Part shown: positions 29,038 through 37,023 of the stretch, in pieces
Layout of the letters: each line of letters begins with the position of its first letter
How positions within the stretch are numbered: position 1 is the first letter of the stretch
NCBI GenBank assembly: GCA_026414745.1
Contig: JAOAIK010000044.1
Location: forward strand, 1 to 54,685
Direction of reading: 5' to 3'
Source: Roseococcus sp.
Lineage (GTDB): Bacteria; Pseudomonadota; Alphaproteobacteria; Acetobacterales; Acetobacteraceae
DNA: 54,685 nucleotides
Made by a program: the position numbers and the translations under genes
Notes under the pieces: model-generated
What the model was told of the DNA's origin: nothing
The model's input: only the letters and a program-made list of their open reading frames with translations
Database searches by the model: none

Positions 29038-29065
29038 CCGTTCCGCCCAATGAAGCGCGGAACGG
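29038..29065 (-). terminator. intercistronic hairpin between Bug receptor and aminotransferase
   Basis: Perfect 9-bp arms, CCGTTCCGC (29038-29046) and GCGGAACGG (29057-29065), with a 10-base loop. It lies 9 bases after the receptor stop on the minus strand and 22 bases ahead of the aminotransferase start. No T-run follows. It may be a terminator, or an mRNA-stabilising stem that favours the receptor message. Confidence 0.45.
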
Positions 29066-29073
29066 GCCGGGCA

Positions 29074-30057
29074 TCAACGCTCCAGCCGGATGCCGGTGCG
29101 GGCCACCACCTCCTGGTACTTCCGCAGCTCCGCCGCCAGGAAGTCGCGTGCCCCCTCGGGCGTGTTGGGGCCGGTCCAGGGCGCCACCCCGGCCTGGATC
29201 AGCCGCTCGCGGATCGGCGCCTCGGCCAGCGTGGCCACCAGCGCCTGGTTGAGCCGCGCCAGCACCGCGGGGTTCATGCGCGGCGGGCCGATGATCATGT
29301 TCCAGGTGGTCAGCTCGAAGCCGGGCAGGGCGGCCTCGTGCAGCGTCGGGATGTCGGGGAAGGAGGGGAAGCGCTCGCGCGAGGTCACGGCGAGGCCGCG
29401 CACCAGCCCGTCGCGCAGCTGGGCGGCGGCGCTGGCCAGCACCGCCACGCCGAACTGCCCCTCGCCCTGGTGGATGGCGGTGAGCATCAGCCCGCCCGAG
29501 CGGTAGGGCACATGGGTGAAGCGCGCGCCGAGCCGGGCGGCGATCATCTCCGCCCCGAAATGCGGGATGGAGCCGACGCCGGAGGTCGCATAGGCATACT
29601 GCTCGGGCCGCGCGGCGCGCAGCCGTTCGATCATCTCGGCCGCGTCGCGCGCGGGGAAGTTCGGCGCCGCGATCAGGATCATCGGCGCGGTGCCCAGCAT
29701 GGCGATCTGCGTGAAGTCCGCCACCGGATCATAGGGCGTGCCGCCCTGCAGCGCGGCGGGCACGATGGCGTGGCTGCTCACCTCGATGAGCATGAGCGTG
29801 TGCCCGTCCGGGTTCTGCCGGCGCAGCCATTCCGCCGCCACCGTGCCCGAGGCGCCGGGCCGGTTCTCCACCACCACCCGCGCGCCGGGCCCGAGATGCG
29901 CGGCGAAGCGCTCGGCGATGAGGCGCGAGGCGATGTCGGTGGAGCCGCCGGGCGCGAAGCCCACCGCGAGGGTGACGGCCCTCTCCGGGAAGCCCTGCGC
30001 CGCCGCGCCGAGCGGCGCGAGCAGGAAGGGGGCGGCGAGCAGGGCGCGGCGCTGCAT
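29074..30057 (-). CDS. Bug/TctC-family tripartite tricarboxylate transporter receptor
   Basis: 327 residues with a signal peptide (MQRRALLAAPFLLAPLGAAA, cleavage near AAA-QG). The mature start, PERAVTLAVGFAPGGSTDIA, and VVVENRPGASGTVAAEWL are family hallmarks. It is a periplasmic small-molecule receptor, clearly more distant from the tandem pair at 7.7-9.7 kb than those are from each other. Its start has GGAGAAGG upstream. Neighbours are an aminotransferase downstream and an unknown protein upstream. No membrane subunits (TctA/TctB) are present. Confidence 0.9.
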   Translation of the reverse strand: MQRRALLAAPFLLAPLGAAAQGFPERAVTLAVGFAPGGSTDIASRLIAERFAAHLGPGARVVVENRPGASGTVAAEWLRRQNPDGHTLMLIEVSSHAIVPAALQGGTPYDPVADFTQIAMLGTAPMILIAAPNFPARDAAEMIERLRAARPEQYAYATSGVGSIPHFGAEMIAARLGARFTHVPYRSGGLMLTAIHQGEGQFGVAVLASAAAQLRDGLVRGLAVTSRERFPSFPDIPTLHEAALPGFELTTWNMIIGPPRMNPAVLARLNQALVATLAEAPIRERLIQAGVAPWTGPNTPEGARDFLAAELRKYQEVVARTGIRLER

Positions 30058-30113
30058 GGACCTTCTCCCGAGGCGATGTTCTGCCGCCAGGATGGGCCGC
30101 CCCCGGCCTGCGA

Positions 30114-30791
30114 TCAATCGGGCCTCGGGCCCATCACCTGGTGGTCCAGCACCGTGGCGTAGACGCGCGCGGGGAAGTCCGGCGCGGCGGAGGCCGCGCG
30201 CAGCGCCGCCGCATCCTCGGGCGAGAGGGGCGTCAGCGGCGGCAGGATGCGCGGCGTCTCCTCCACCGGCGCGGGGCGGCCGAGCAGCGTCTCGATCACC
30301 GCGTCCGTCAGCGGCGCCACGACGCCGCAGGTCATCATCTCGCCGTCGATCGGCATGAGGTGGCCGGCAAGGCCCACGCCCTGCGTGCCGTCCTGGCCGA
30401 GCCGCCGGTCGCGCAGGGTGAAGCGGTGGCCGCGCAGCAGGTCCTCGGCCTCGGCGCGGCCGCCCTCGGGCGCGCAGGCGAGGATGCGGAACAGCGTGAA
30501 CTCGGCCCGCGTCAGCGCCGCCAGCACGCGGGCCTCCTCGCTGCCCTCGGGCGGGCGCATGGCGCGCGCCTCGCGGTCGATGGCGCGGCTGTGGCCGCCC
30601 ACCGGGCGGAACACCGCAAGGTCCACCGCCAGCAGCGCCTGCGGCTCGAAGCGGGCGTGCAGGCGGTTGTGCCGCCACAGGCCGAGGGCGCGCGCCTGGC
30701 GCGCCATGCTCGCCTGCGGGATGCGGCGCATGGCGGAGGTCAGGAAGCGCTCGCGCGCCGCGGCGTAGGCGTCATGCAGGGTGGTGCTCAT
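30114..30791 (-). CDS. conserved-looking protein of unknown function
   Basis: 225 residues, soluble, no signal peptide or membrane helix. The N-terminal third is basic and helical (ARERFLTSAMRRIP, ARQARALGLWRHNRLH). The middle has DLAVFRPVGGHSRAIDREAR and EARVLAALTRAEFTLFRILA. A segment GQDGTQGVGLAGHLMPIDGEMMTCG follows, then a Pro-rich C-terminus. I do not recognise the family. It lies 18 bases downstream of the Ldh-family dehydrogenase on the same strand, so the two are probably cotranscribed. A hairpin (GGCCG/CGGCC, 30095-30108) lies after its stop. Confidence 0.6.
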   Translation of the reverse strand: MSTTLHDAYAAARERFLTSAMRRIPQASMARQARALGLWRHNRLHARFEPQALLAVDLAVFRPVGGHSRAIDREARAMRPPEGSEEARVLAALTRAEFTLFRILACAPEGGRAEAEDLLRGHRFTLRDRRLGQDGTQGVGLAGHLMPIDGEMMTCGVVAPLTDAVIETLLGRPAPVEETPRILPPLTPLSPEDAAALRAASAAPDFPARVYATVLDHQVMGPRPD

Positions 30792-30809
30792 CGCGCCCGC
30801 CTCATGCCC

Positions 30810-31895
30810 TCATGGCGCCTCGATGCCAAGCTTGGCCGCGGTGTCGAGGAGGGACTGCCAGGTCTCGGCCGTCAGCGGCACGCCGCTGACAAGCCGCTCC
30901 TTGCGGCGCTGCATCTCGGGCTCGCCGGGCAGCAGCACGGGCGCCTCCGGGTCGGCGGGGCGGCAGGACTTCACCCAGGCGAGATAGTCGCGCGCCGCCT
31001 GGTGGAAGGCCGCCTCGTCGCCGAAATGCCGCGGCGAGAGGAACACCGAGAGCATGCCGTTGGCGATGCGCCCGCGCGCCGCGACGGGGCCGGAGGTGCC
31101 GCCGCCCGTCAGCGCCCCGGCCAGCAGTTCGCACATCAGCGCGAGGCCCGAGCCCTTGTGCCCGCCGAAGGCGCGGATGGCGCCCGTCCCGCCCGCCGGG
31201 TTGCGCGGCCCCACCGGCGGGTAGTCGCCATAGAGCGTGCGGGGGTCGGCCGAGAGCGCGCCCTCGGCGGTGATCAGCGCATCGGGCGGCAGCGGCTTGC
31301 CGCCATTGCTCGCCACCAGCACCTTGCCCTCGGCGACCAGGCTGGTGGCGAAATCCAGGATCACCGGGCCGCCGGGCAGCGGCACGCCGACGCAGAAGGG
31401 GGCGGTGGAGAAGCGCCGCTCCGCGCCGCCGAAGGGCGCGACCAGAACGCTGCCCGCGACGTTCACGAAATGGATGGAGATGATGCCGGCGCGCGCCGCC
31501 ATCTCGGCATAGTCGCCCACCCGGCCGATGTGCCCGGCGTTGCGCAGCCCGACGATGCAGGCCCCCTGCTCGACCGCGCGGCCGACGCCGAACTCCGTCG
31601 CCTGCTGGGCCACCGTCTGGCCGAAGCCGAAGCGCCCGTCGAGCAGCGCGAAGCCGCCGCCGTCGTTCACCACCTCGACCGTCTGGCCCGCCAGCACATG
31701 GCCCGCCTGCTGCCATTCCACGTAGCGCGGCACGCGCACCACGCCGTGGCTGTCGTGGCCGGCGAGATTGGCGCCCACCAGATGCTCGGCGATGCGCGCC
31801 GCCTCCTTCGCACCGCAGCCGGTGGCGAGGAAGATGCGGGTGACGAAGGACTGCAGCTCCTCCACCGGGATATGGACGTGACTCGGCTCGGCCAT
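30810..31895 (-). CDS. Ldh-family (malate/L-lactate dehydrogenase 2) oxidoreductase
   Basis: 361 residues. The catalytic motif HDSHGVVRVPRYV near residues 48-60, GFGQTVAQQA, HIGRVGDYAEMAA and the FGGHKGSGLALM block define the family of NAD(P)-dependent 2-hydroxyacid/2-ketoacid dehydrogenases. Members act on malate, sulfolactate, ureidoglycolate or cyclic imino acids (delta-1-piperideine-2-carboxylate). It is cytoplasmic. The gene is divergent from the Dnd-like cluster across 121 bases and marks that cluster's left border. The substrate is undetermined. Confidence 0.87.
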   Translation of the reverse strand: MAEPSHVHIPVEELQSFVTRIFLATGCGAKEAARIAEHLVGANLAGHDSHGVVRVPRYVEWQQAGHVLAGQTVEVVNDGGGFALLDGRFGFGQTVAQQATEFGVGRAVEQGACIVGLRNAGHIGRVGDYAEMAARAGIISIHFVNVAGSVLVAPFGGAERRFSTAPFCVGVPLPGGPVILDFATSLVAEGKVLVASNGGKPLPPDALITAEGALSADPRTLYGDYPPVGPRNPAGGTGAIRAFGGHKGSGLALMCELLAGALTGGGTSGPVAARGRIANGMLSVFLSPRHFGDEAAFHQAARDYLAWVKSCRPADPEAPVLLPGEPEMQRRKERLVSGVPLTAETWQSLLDTAAKLGIEAP

Positions 31896-32016
31896 CGGCG
31901 TTCCCCTCTCTTGCCGGGGCGAGACTGCGCGCGGGGGGCGCGGGCGTCCAGAGCGGTCGCGCCGGCCCGGGGCCCTCGCTTGCCCGACGCGGCGGCCCCA
32001 TGCTTCCCTCGCGGCG

Positions 32017-33151
32017 ATGACCGATCCTTTCGCCCCCCCCCCCGCTCGATGAGGCGCTGGAGTCGGCCATCCGCGCCATCGCGGCGGAGCTGCGCGACGA
32101 ATACCTGAAGCCGCACGGCTTTCCCTGGATCCTCGGCTTCTCCGGGGGCAAGGACAGCACGCTGGTCGCGCATCTCGTCTTCGAGATGCTGCTCTCCCTC
32201 GCGCCGGAGGACCGGCGGCGGCCCGTCCATGTCGTCTCCAACGACACGCTGGTCGAAAGCCCGCTGGTGCTGCGGCACATGCTCTCGGTGCAGGAGGAGA
32301 TCGCGGCGGCGGCGCGCGCCTGGGGCCTGCCCATCGTCACCGTGACCACCCGGCCCGACCCGGACGCCACCTTCTGGGTGAACCTGATCGGCCGCGGCTA
32401 CCCCTCGCCCAACCGCAGCTTCCGCTGGTGCACGGATCGCATGAAGATCCAGCCCACCAGCCGCTACATCCGCGAGCAGGTCTCGGCCGCGGGGCAGGTG
32501 ATCCTGCTGCTCGGCGTGCGGCGGTCGGAGAGCGCGACGCGCGCCGGCAGCGTGGCCCGCTACGACAATGGCGAACGGCTCAACCGCCACAACGACCTGG
32601 CGGGCTGCCTGGTCTTCCGCCCCATCGTCGAGCTCTCCACCGAGGATGTGTGGGAGTTCCTGGCCGCGCGCCGCCCCCCCTGGGGCGGCAGCCATCAGCC
32701 GCTGATCCAGCTCTATCGCGACGCGGGCGGAGGGGAATGCCCGGTTGTCACCCAGAAATCCGACACGCCCTCCTGCGGCACGCGCTCCTCGCGCTTCGGC
32801 TGCTGGACCTGCACCGTGGTCGAAAAGGACCGCAGCCTGGAGGGTTTCGTCGATGCCGGCTTCGCGCAGTTCGGCCCGCTCATCCGCTTCCGCGACGAGC
32901 TGGCGGCGATGCGCAACGATCCGCGGCGGCGCCTGGCGCGGCGGCGCAACGGCCGCATCACGGTGACCGAGGGCGGCGTCTTCGTGCCCGGCCCCTTCAC
33001 GCTCGAGACGCGCGCCGAGCTGCTCGACCGGCTGCTGGCCCTGCAGGCGGAGGTGGGCTTCCGCCTGATCGGCGAGGAGGAGATCGCGCGCATCAAGGCG
33101 CTCTGGGCCGAGGACGCCGCGCGGGAAGCCGCGCTCGCCGCGGTGGCCTAG
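32017..33151 (+). CDS. dndC: DndC-like DNA phosphorothioation sulfurtransferase, start out of frame at a C11 tract
   Basis: From 32051 the frame encodes a PP-loop ATPase with SGGKDS at 32141-32158, the motif RWCTDRMKIQP, and cysteines in ECPVV, SCGT and GCWTC suited to the 4Fe-4S cluster of DndC. DndC activates DNA/sulfur chemistry for backbone phosphorothioation. There is no usable start codon in this frame before the PP-loop: an in-frame TGA occupies 32018-32020 and the first ATG (32186) is past it. The ATG at 32017 reads MTDPFAPPP and then stops at 32050-32052. With ten C instead of eleven at 32033-32043 it would join the domain, giving 377 residues, shorter than typical DndC (about 490-550). 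Either regulated, broken or mis-sequenced. Family call firm; integrity uncertain. Confidence 0.8.
32033..32043 (+). repeat. homopolymer C11 tract in the 5' end of the dndC-like gene
   Basis: Eleven consecutive C residues follow codon 5 of the reading frame opened at 32017. Ten would keep that ATG in frame with the sulfurtransferase domain; eleven shifts it by one base into a stop. Long C/G tracts are typical contingency loci (slipped-strand phase variation), and CCC-C runs are also known +1 ribosomal slippage sites with proline tRNA. They are equally typical sequencing-error sites. Confidence 0.9.
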
Positions 33152-33170
33152 GGAGGGAGGGAAGGCGCGG

Positions 33171-33374
33171 ATGCCGCGCGAGATGGTCACGCTGTTCCGC
33201 CAGGAGAAGGGGCTCGCCCTGCTGCGCCGCCACTGCGCGGCCATCGGCCTCGCGGAGCAGGATCTCAAGGATCTGATCGAGGAGGTGATCGAGAAGGACA
33301 GCATGGCCCGCCGACGGGGGCTGTGGCAGGCCTTCGACGAGATCCTCGACCGCACCGAGGAGCCGCGCCGCTGA
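33171..33374 (+). CDS. 67-residue protein between dndC and dndD
   Basis: A small, highly charged, helical protein: MPREMVTLFRQEKGLALL, then LAEQDLKDLIEEVIEKDSMARRRG and a C-terminal DRTEEPRR. There is one Cys (HCAAIGL). It is preceded by GGAGGGAGGGAAGG, a strong ribosome site, 19 bases after the dndC stop, and its TGA shares one base with the dndD ATG (TGATG), so it is clearly an operon member. It does not look like DndE. I recall short proteins labelled 'DNA modification system-associated small protein' in such loci, but cannot check that here. It may be a subunit or adaptor of DndD. Confidence 0.75.
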   Translation: MPREMVTLFRQEKGLALLRRHCAAIGLAEQDLKDLIEEVIEKDSMARRRGLWQAFDEILDRTEEPRR

Positions 33375-35443
33375 TGCAGCTCCGTTTCCTCCAGCTGCGG
33401 GACTGGAAGGCCTTCGAGGCCGCGCGCTTCGACTTCCCCGCCGCCACGGCGGAGCGCAACGTCATCCTCATCGGCGGCCAGAACGGCTTCGGCAAGACCA
33501 GCCTGTTCGAGGCGCTCGTGCTCGGCCTCTTCGGCAAGGACGGGCTGCGGCTCGTGCTGCGGGCCGCGGCTGCGGCGGACGAGGACCGCCGCGCGCAGTC
33601 CTACCGCGAGTTCCTCAAGCGCGCCCTGCACGCCCGCGCCCTGGCACATGGGCGCAGCGAATGCCGCGTCGTCCTCGGCTTCCAGGACGACCGCGGGGAG
33701 CCGGTGGAAATCCGCCGCACCTGGCACTTCTCCGGCACTGGCGAGTTCCGCCGCGACGAGGTGGCGATCCTCAAGGGTGTCGCCCGCCGGCCGGTGGCCC
33801 CCGACCCCAACGACCCGGAACCCGAGATCTGGTATCGGGACTGGCTGGCGCGGGAGTTCCTGCACCCTGACCTCGCGGGCTTCTTCCTCTTCGACGGCGA
33901 GGCCGCCGCCATCTTCGCCGAGCGCGAGATGTCGAAGCAGGTGCGGGACGGCATCGAGGGGCTTCTGGGCCTCTCCTGGCTGCGGCGGCTCGCCGCCAGC
34001 CTGCGCGGCTACGCCGCCAACCGCCGCACCCAGATCGTGCGCGGGGCCAGCGCGGACCAGCTCTCCGGGCTCGAGACCGAGATCGCTCGGATCGAGACGG
34101 AGATGAGCAACGCCCAGGAGCGGCTCGATCGCATCGAGGCGGATCTCCCCGCCCTGGAGGCGGAGCGCGATGCCCTGACCCGCGAACTCGCCAGCTACGG
34201 CACGGGCACGGTCGCCGACAACGAGGCGTGGATCGAGCGCCGCGAGGCGGCCAAGGAGCGCTACCGCGCGGCGGAGGAGGCGCTCGCCCGCCTCGCCGAG
34301 CAGGAGCTGCCCTTCGCCCTGGCCGGCGCGGCGCTGCGCGGCCGTGTCGCGGAGCGGCTGGAGAGCGAGCGCCGGCGCGAGGAGTGGCTGGCCGGCGCGG
34401 CCTCCGTGCGGGAGAGGGCGGACGGGGCGCTCGAGGCCATCGCCGCCGAGCTCGGCGACCTCTCCCCGCCCCTCTCCGCCGCGCAGCACGCGGCCATCGC
34501 GGCGGCGATCCGCCGCGCCCTGGAACGCATGTGGCATCCGCCGCCCCAGGATGCCGCCGAGGCCTTCCGCCACGCCCATCTCGACCGGCGGCTGCGCGAG
34601 GAGGTGCGGCGGCGGCTGGAGGAAGCGGGGCGCGTCACCGCCGCGACGGTGGCGCGCCTGCAGACCGCGTTGGCGGAGGCCGCCGCCGCCGTGCGCGAGA
34701 GCGACCAGCGCATCGAGCAGGCCCGGCTGCGCGCCCCCGACCTGCAGCAGAGGTTCGACCGCCTGCGCGCGCTGCAGGAGGAGGTGACGCGGCACGAGGT
34801 GGAGAAGAGCGAGCTGCGCAACCGCCTCGCCTCCCTCTCGGCCGATCTCCAGCAGAAGCGCGCGGAGCTCGGCCGCCTCACCGCGCAGCTCGACCAGTCG
34901 GAGCTTCCCGCCCGCCGCGCCCGCCGCGCCGAGGAGGTGGCGCAGATGCTGGATGCGCTGACGGAGGAGGCGCTGCCCCTGCAGAGCGAGGAGATCGCCG
35001 CCGCGATGACGCGCGGCATCGCCGCCATGGCGCACAAGAAGGATCTGTTCCAGCGGGTGGAGATCGACGCGCAGGGGCTGGTGCGCCTGCCCGGCCCCGA
35101 CGGGCGGGATCTGCGCGAGCGCGATCTCTCGGCGGGCGAGAAGCAGGTCTTCACGCAGGCGCTGTTCGCCGCCGTGGCGGAGGTCTCGGGCCGCGTCTTC
35201 CCGCTGGTGGTGGACACGCCGCTTGGCCGGCTCGACGAGGAGCACCGGCTGAACGTGCTGCGCCACATCGCCGCGCGGCGCGGGCAGGTGTTCCTCATCT
35301 CCACCAACACGGAGGTGGTGGGGCCCTATCTCGAGGCCATCCGCCCGCGGATCGCCAAGGCCTACCGGCTGGAGAACCGCACCGTCGGCGAGAACGGCAT
35401 CAGCTGGCCCGAGGAGGGCTATTTCCCGGGGCAGGGGCTGTGA
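33374..35443 (+). CDS. dndD: DndD-like SMC/RecF-type ATPase of a phosphorothioation system
   Basis: 689 residues, near the usual DndD length. The N-terminus LRFLQLRDWKAFEAARFDF and Walker A GGQNGFGKTS (34-43, K41) form the first ATPase half. FFLFDGEAA near residue 170 is a DndD-like element. A long Glu/Arg/Ala-rich coiled coil spans about 215-560. The second half has the signature LSAGEKQ (585-591), Walker B VVDTPLGRLDEEH (612-624) and the H-loop region STNTEV. DndD ATPase is thought to alter DNA structure during sulfur incorporation. It is translationally coupled to the 67-residue gene upstream; the fusion gene starts 2 bases after its stop. Confidence 0.88.
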   Translation: MQLRFLQLRDWKAFEAARFDFPAATAERNVILIGGQNGFGKTSLFEALVLGLFGKDGLRLVLRAAAAADEDRRAQSYREFLKRALHARALAHGRSECRVVLGFQDDRGEPVEIRRTWHFSGTGEFRRDEVAILKGVARRPVAPDPNDPEPEIWYRDWLAREFLHPDLAGFFLFDGEAAAIFAEREMSKQVRDGIEGLLGLSWLRRLAASLRGYAANRRTQIVRGASADQLSGLETEIARIETEMSNAQERLDRIEADLPALEAERDALTRELASYGTGTVADNEAWIERREAAKERYRAAEEALARLAEQELPFALAGAALRGRVAERLESERRREEWLAGAASVRERADGALEAIAAELGDLSPPLSAAQHAAIAAAIRRALERMWHPPPQDAAEAFRHAHLDRRLREEVRRRLEEAGRVTAATVARLQTALAEAAAAVRESDQRIEQARLRAPDLQQRFDRLRALQEEVTRHEVEKSELRNRLASLSADLQQKRAELGRLTAQLDQSELPARRARRAEEVAQMLDALTEEALPLQSEEIAAAMTRGIAAMAHKKDLFQRVEIDAQGLVRLPGPDGRDLRERDLSAGEKQVFTQALFAAVAEVSGRVFPLVVDTPLGRLDEEHRLNVLRHIAARRGQVFLISTNTEVVGPYLEAIRPRIAKAYRLENRTVGENGISWPEEGYFPGQGL

Positions 35444-35445
35444 GC

Positions 35446-36978
35446 ATGGATGCGGCGCAACAGGTCGCCTCGCTCGGTCTCGACGAGATCGCCACCCTCG
35501 ATTTTCGCGCCACCGCCGAGGCCGAACAGCTCGGCCAGGAGCTGAAGGAGGCGCTGGGCTTCGGCGCGCATTATCAGGCGGCACGGCTGGCCATCGCCCG
35601 CTCCCTCGGCGTGGCCGCCGCCCCGCCCGAGGTCGCGAGCGACGGGCGCCGCGCCATCATGGGCAAGATCCTGTTCGGCTCGGGGGCGGAGCTCGCCGCC
35701 TGGGTGTCGCTGCTCGTCGAACATGCCGGCCGCGCCCCGCAGGACCGGCAGGAGCTGCAGGGCTGGGTGCGCGCCCACTGGGCGCGCGGGATGCGGCTGC
35801 TGCACTCCGTCCTGCAGGAGGCCGGCGGCGAGGCCGGGCGCTTCTGGCGGCTCATCGGAAAGGCCGCCCTGCCGCAGGGCCCGGCCGGGGACGCGCCGGC
35901 CGCCGACCGGCCCGAGCCCGCGCGGCCTGCGCAGGGCCCGGTCGCCCTGCGCCTCGGCCCGGTGAGCGAGGACCTCGCCACGGGCGAGGCCATCCGCTGG
36001 GTGGCGAACGCCCCGGGCGGCAACGCCAACGCCGCCTTCATGGGCGCCTCGGGCACCGGCAAGACGCGCTGCGTCACCGGGATCCTGCGCGAGCTGCGCG
36101 CCGCCGCCGGCGTGCCGCTGCTGGCCTTCGACTTCAAGGGCGACCTCACGGACGGGCCCACCGCGCTGGACAAGGCCTTCGACGCCACGGTGCTGAACCC
36201 CGTGCAGCAGCCCATCCCGCTCGACGTGCTCGCGCTGGCCGACCCTTCGCCCACCACCATCACCCTCGCCGCGCAGCGGCTGCGCGACAGCCTGGGCACG
36301 CTCAAGGGGGCGGGCTTCGGCGTGAACCAGAAGGAGCTGCTGGCCGAGGCGGCCGAGCGCGCGCTGCGCCAGCACCGGCCCTGCGGCCTGCCGGACATCC
36401 GGGACTCGCTCGTGCGCCTCTACGAGGAGCGCGGCCGGAAGGAGGACGGCGCGGTGGCCACCCTGCGCGAGCTCTCGCGGCTGCCGCTCTTCGCGCCCAC
36501 GCTCGCGCCGGCCGCCTTCTTCGCGCGCTCCTGGATCATCCGCCTGCCCGCGGATCTGCCCGATCTCGTCAAGGTCAGCGTCGTCACCCTGCTCACCGAC
36601 GCGCTGGACCGCCACGCGAACAGCCTGCCCGATGCGCCGACCGACGCCACGGGCCATCGCAGCCTTCGCTACGCGGTGCTGATCGACGAGGCGCACCGCA
36701 TCCTCGGCGTCCGCCTGCCTGGCCTGTCGGGGCTGCTGCGCGTCAGCCGCTCCAAGGGCGGCGCGGTGTTCCTCAGCTCGCAGAGCCCGGACGACTTCTC
36801 GGGCGAGGAGGACGAGTTCCTCGACCAGATGGGCCTCGTGCTCGCCTTCCGCTGCAACGCCGACCCCGGCGCGGTGCGGCGCATCCTCGGCCCCGGCCGC
36901 GACCTTGCGGCGCTGGGCAGGGGCGAGGCCTGGCTGCGCATCGGCGGGGAGAGGACGCGCCAGCTGCGGGTGTGGTGA
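35446..36978 (+). CDS. DndE-like domain fused to a HerA/FtsK-type ATPase
   Basis: 510 residues. Residues about 15-125 resemble DndE (DUF1832), the small nicked-DNA-binding subunit: LKEALGFGAHYQAARLAIARSL, then ILFGSGAELAAWVSLL and WVRAHWARGMRLL keep the family's spacing of K, R, FxG, W and the H-x-x-RG ending. A Pro/Ala linker (142-165) joins it to an ATPase with Walker A GASGTGKT (200-207), FDFKGDLTD (228-236), LIDEAH (412-417) and the sensor-like VFLSSQSPDDF, as in HerA/FtsK-type DNA translocases. Canonical DndE is about 110 residues and stands alone. The fusion suggests a DNA motor tethered to the modification complex. The DndE part is recognised from pattern, not from a search. Confidence 0.75.
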   Translation: MDAAQQVASLGLDEIATLDFRATAEAEQLGQELKEALGFGAHYQAARLAIARSLGVAAAPPEVASDGRRAIMGKILFGSGAELAAWVSLLVEHAGRAPQDRQELQGWVRAHWARGMRLLHSVLQEAGGEAGRFWRLIGKAALPQGPAGDAPAADRPEPARPAQGPVALRLGPVSEDLATGEAIRWVANAPGGNANAAFMGASGTGKTRCVTGILRELRAAAGVPLLAFDFKGDLTDGPTALDKAFDATVLNPVQQPIPLDVLALADPSPTTITLAAQRLRDSLGTLKGAGFGVNQKELLAEAAERALRQHRPCGLPDIRDSLVRLYEERGRKEDGAVATLRELSRLPLFAPTLAPAAFFARSWIIRLPADLPDLVKVSVVTLLTDALDRHANSLPDAPTDATGHRSLRYAVLIDEAHRILGVRLPGLSGLLRVSRSKGGAVFLSSQSPDDFSGEEDEFLDQMGLVLAFRCNADPGAVRRILGPGRDLAALGRGEAWLRIGGERTRQLRVW

Positions 36979-37023
36979 CTGCGCGCCTCGCCTTCCTCGC
37001 GCCGGGCCGATAGGCTCGGGCGC

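Noticed and set aside
32186..33151. Taking ATG 32186 as the dndC start
   Set aside because: It would delete the PP-loop SGGKDS at 32141-32158, which is clearly encoded in the same frame just upstream. The out-of-frame ATG 32017 plus C11 tract explains the locus better.
32017..33151. Calling dndC a plain pseudogene
   Set aside because: The only defect is one base in a homopolymer. The rest of the frame and the operon are intact, so a switch or sequencing error is at least as likely.
33171..33374. Calling the 67-residue protein DndE
   Set aside because: It lacks the DndE spacing and length; a better DndE match is the N-terminus of the fusion protein at 35446.
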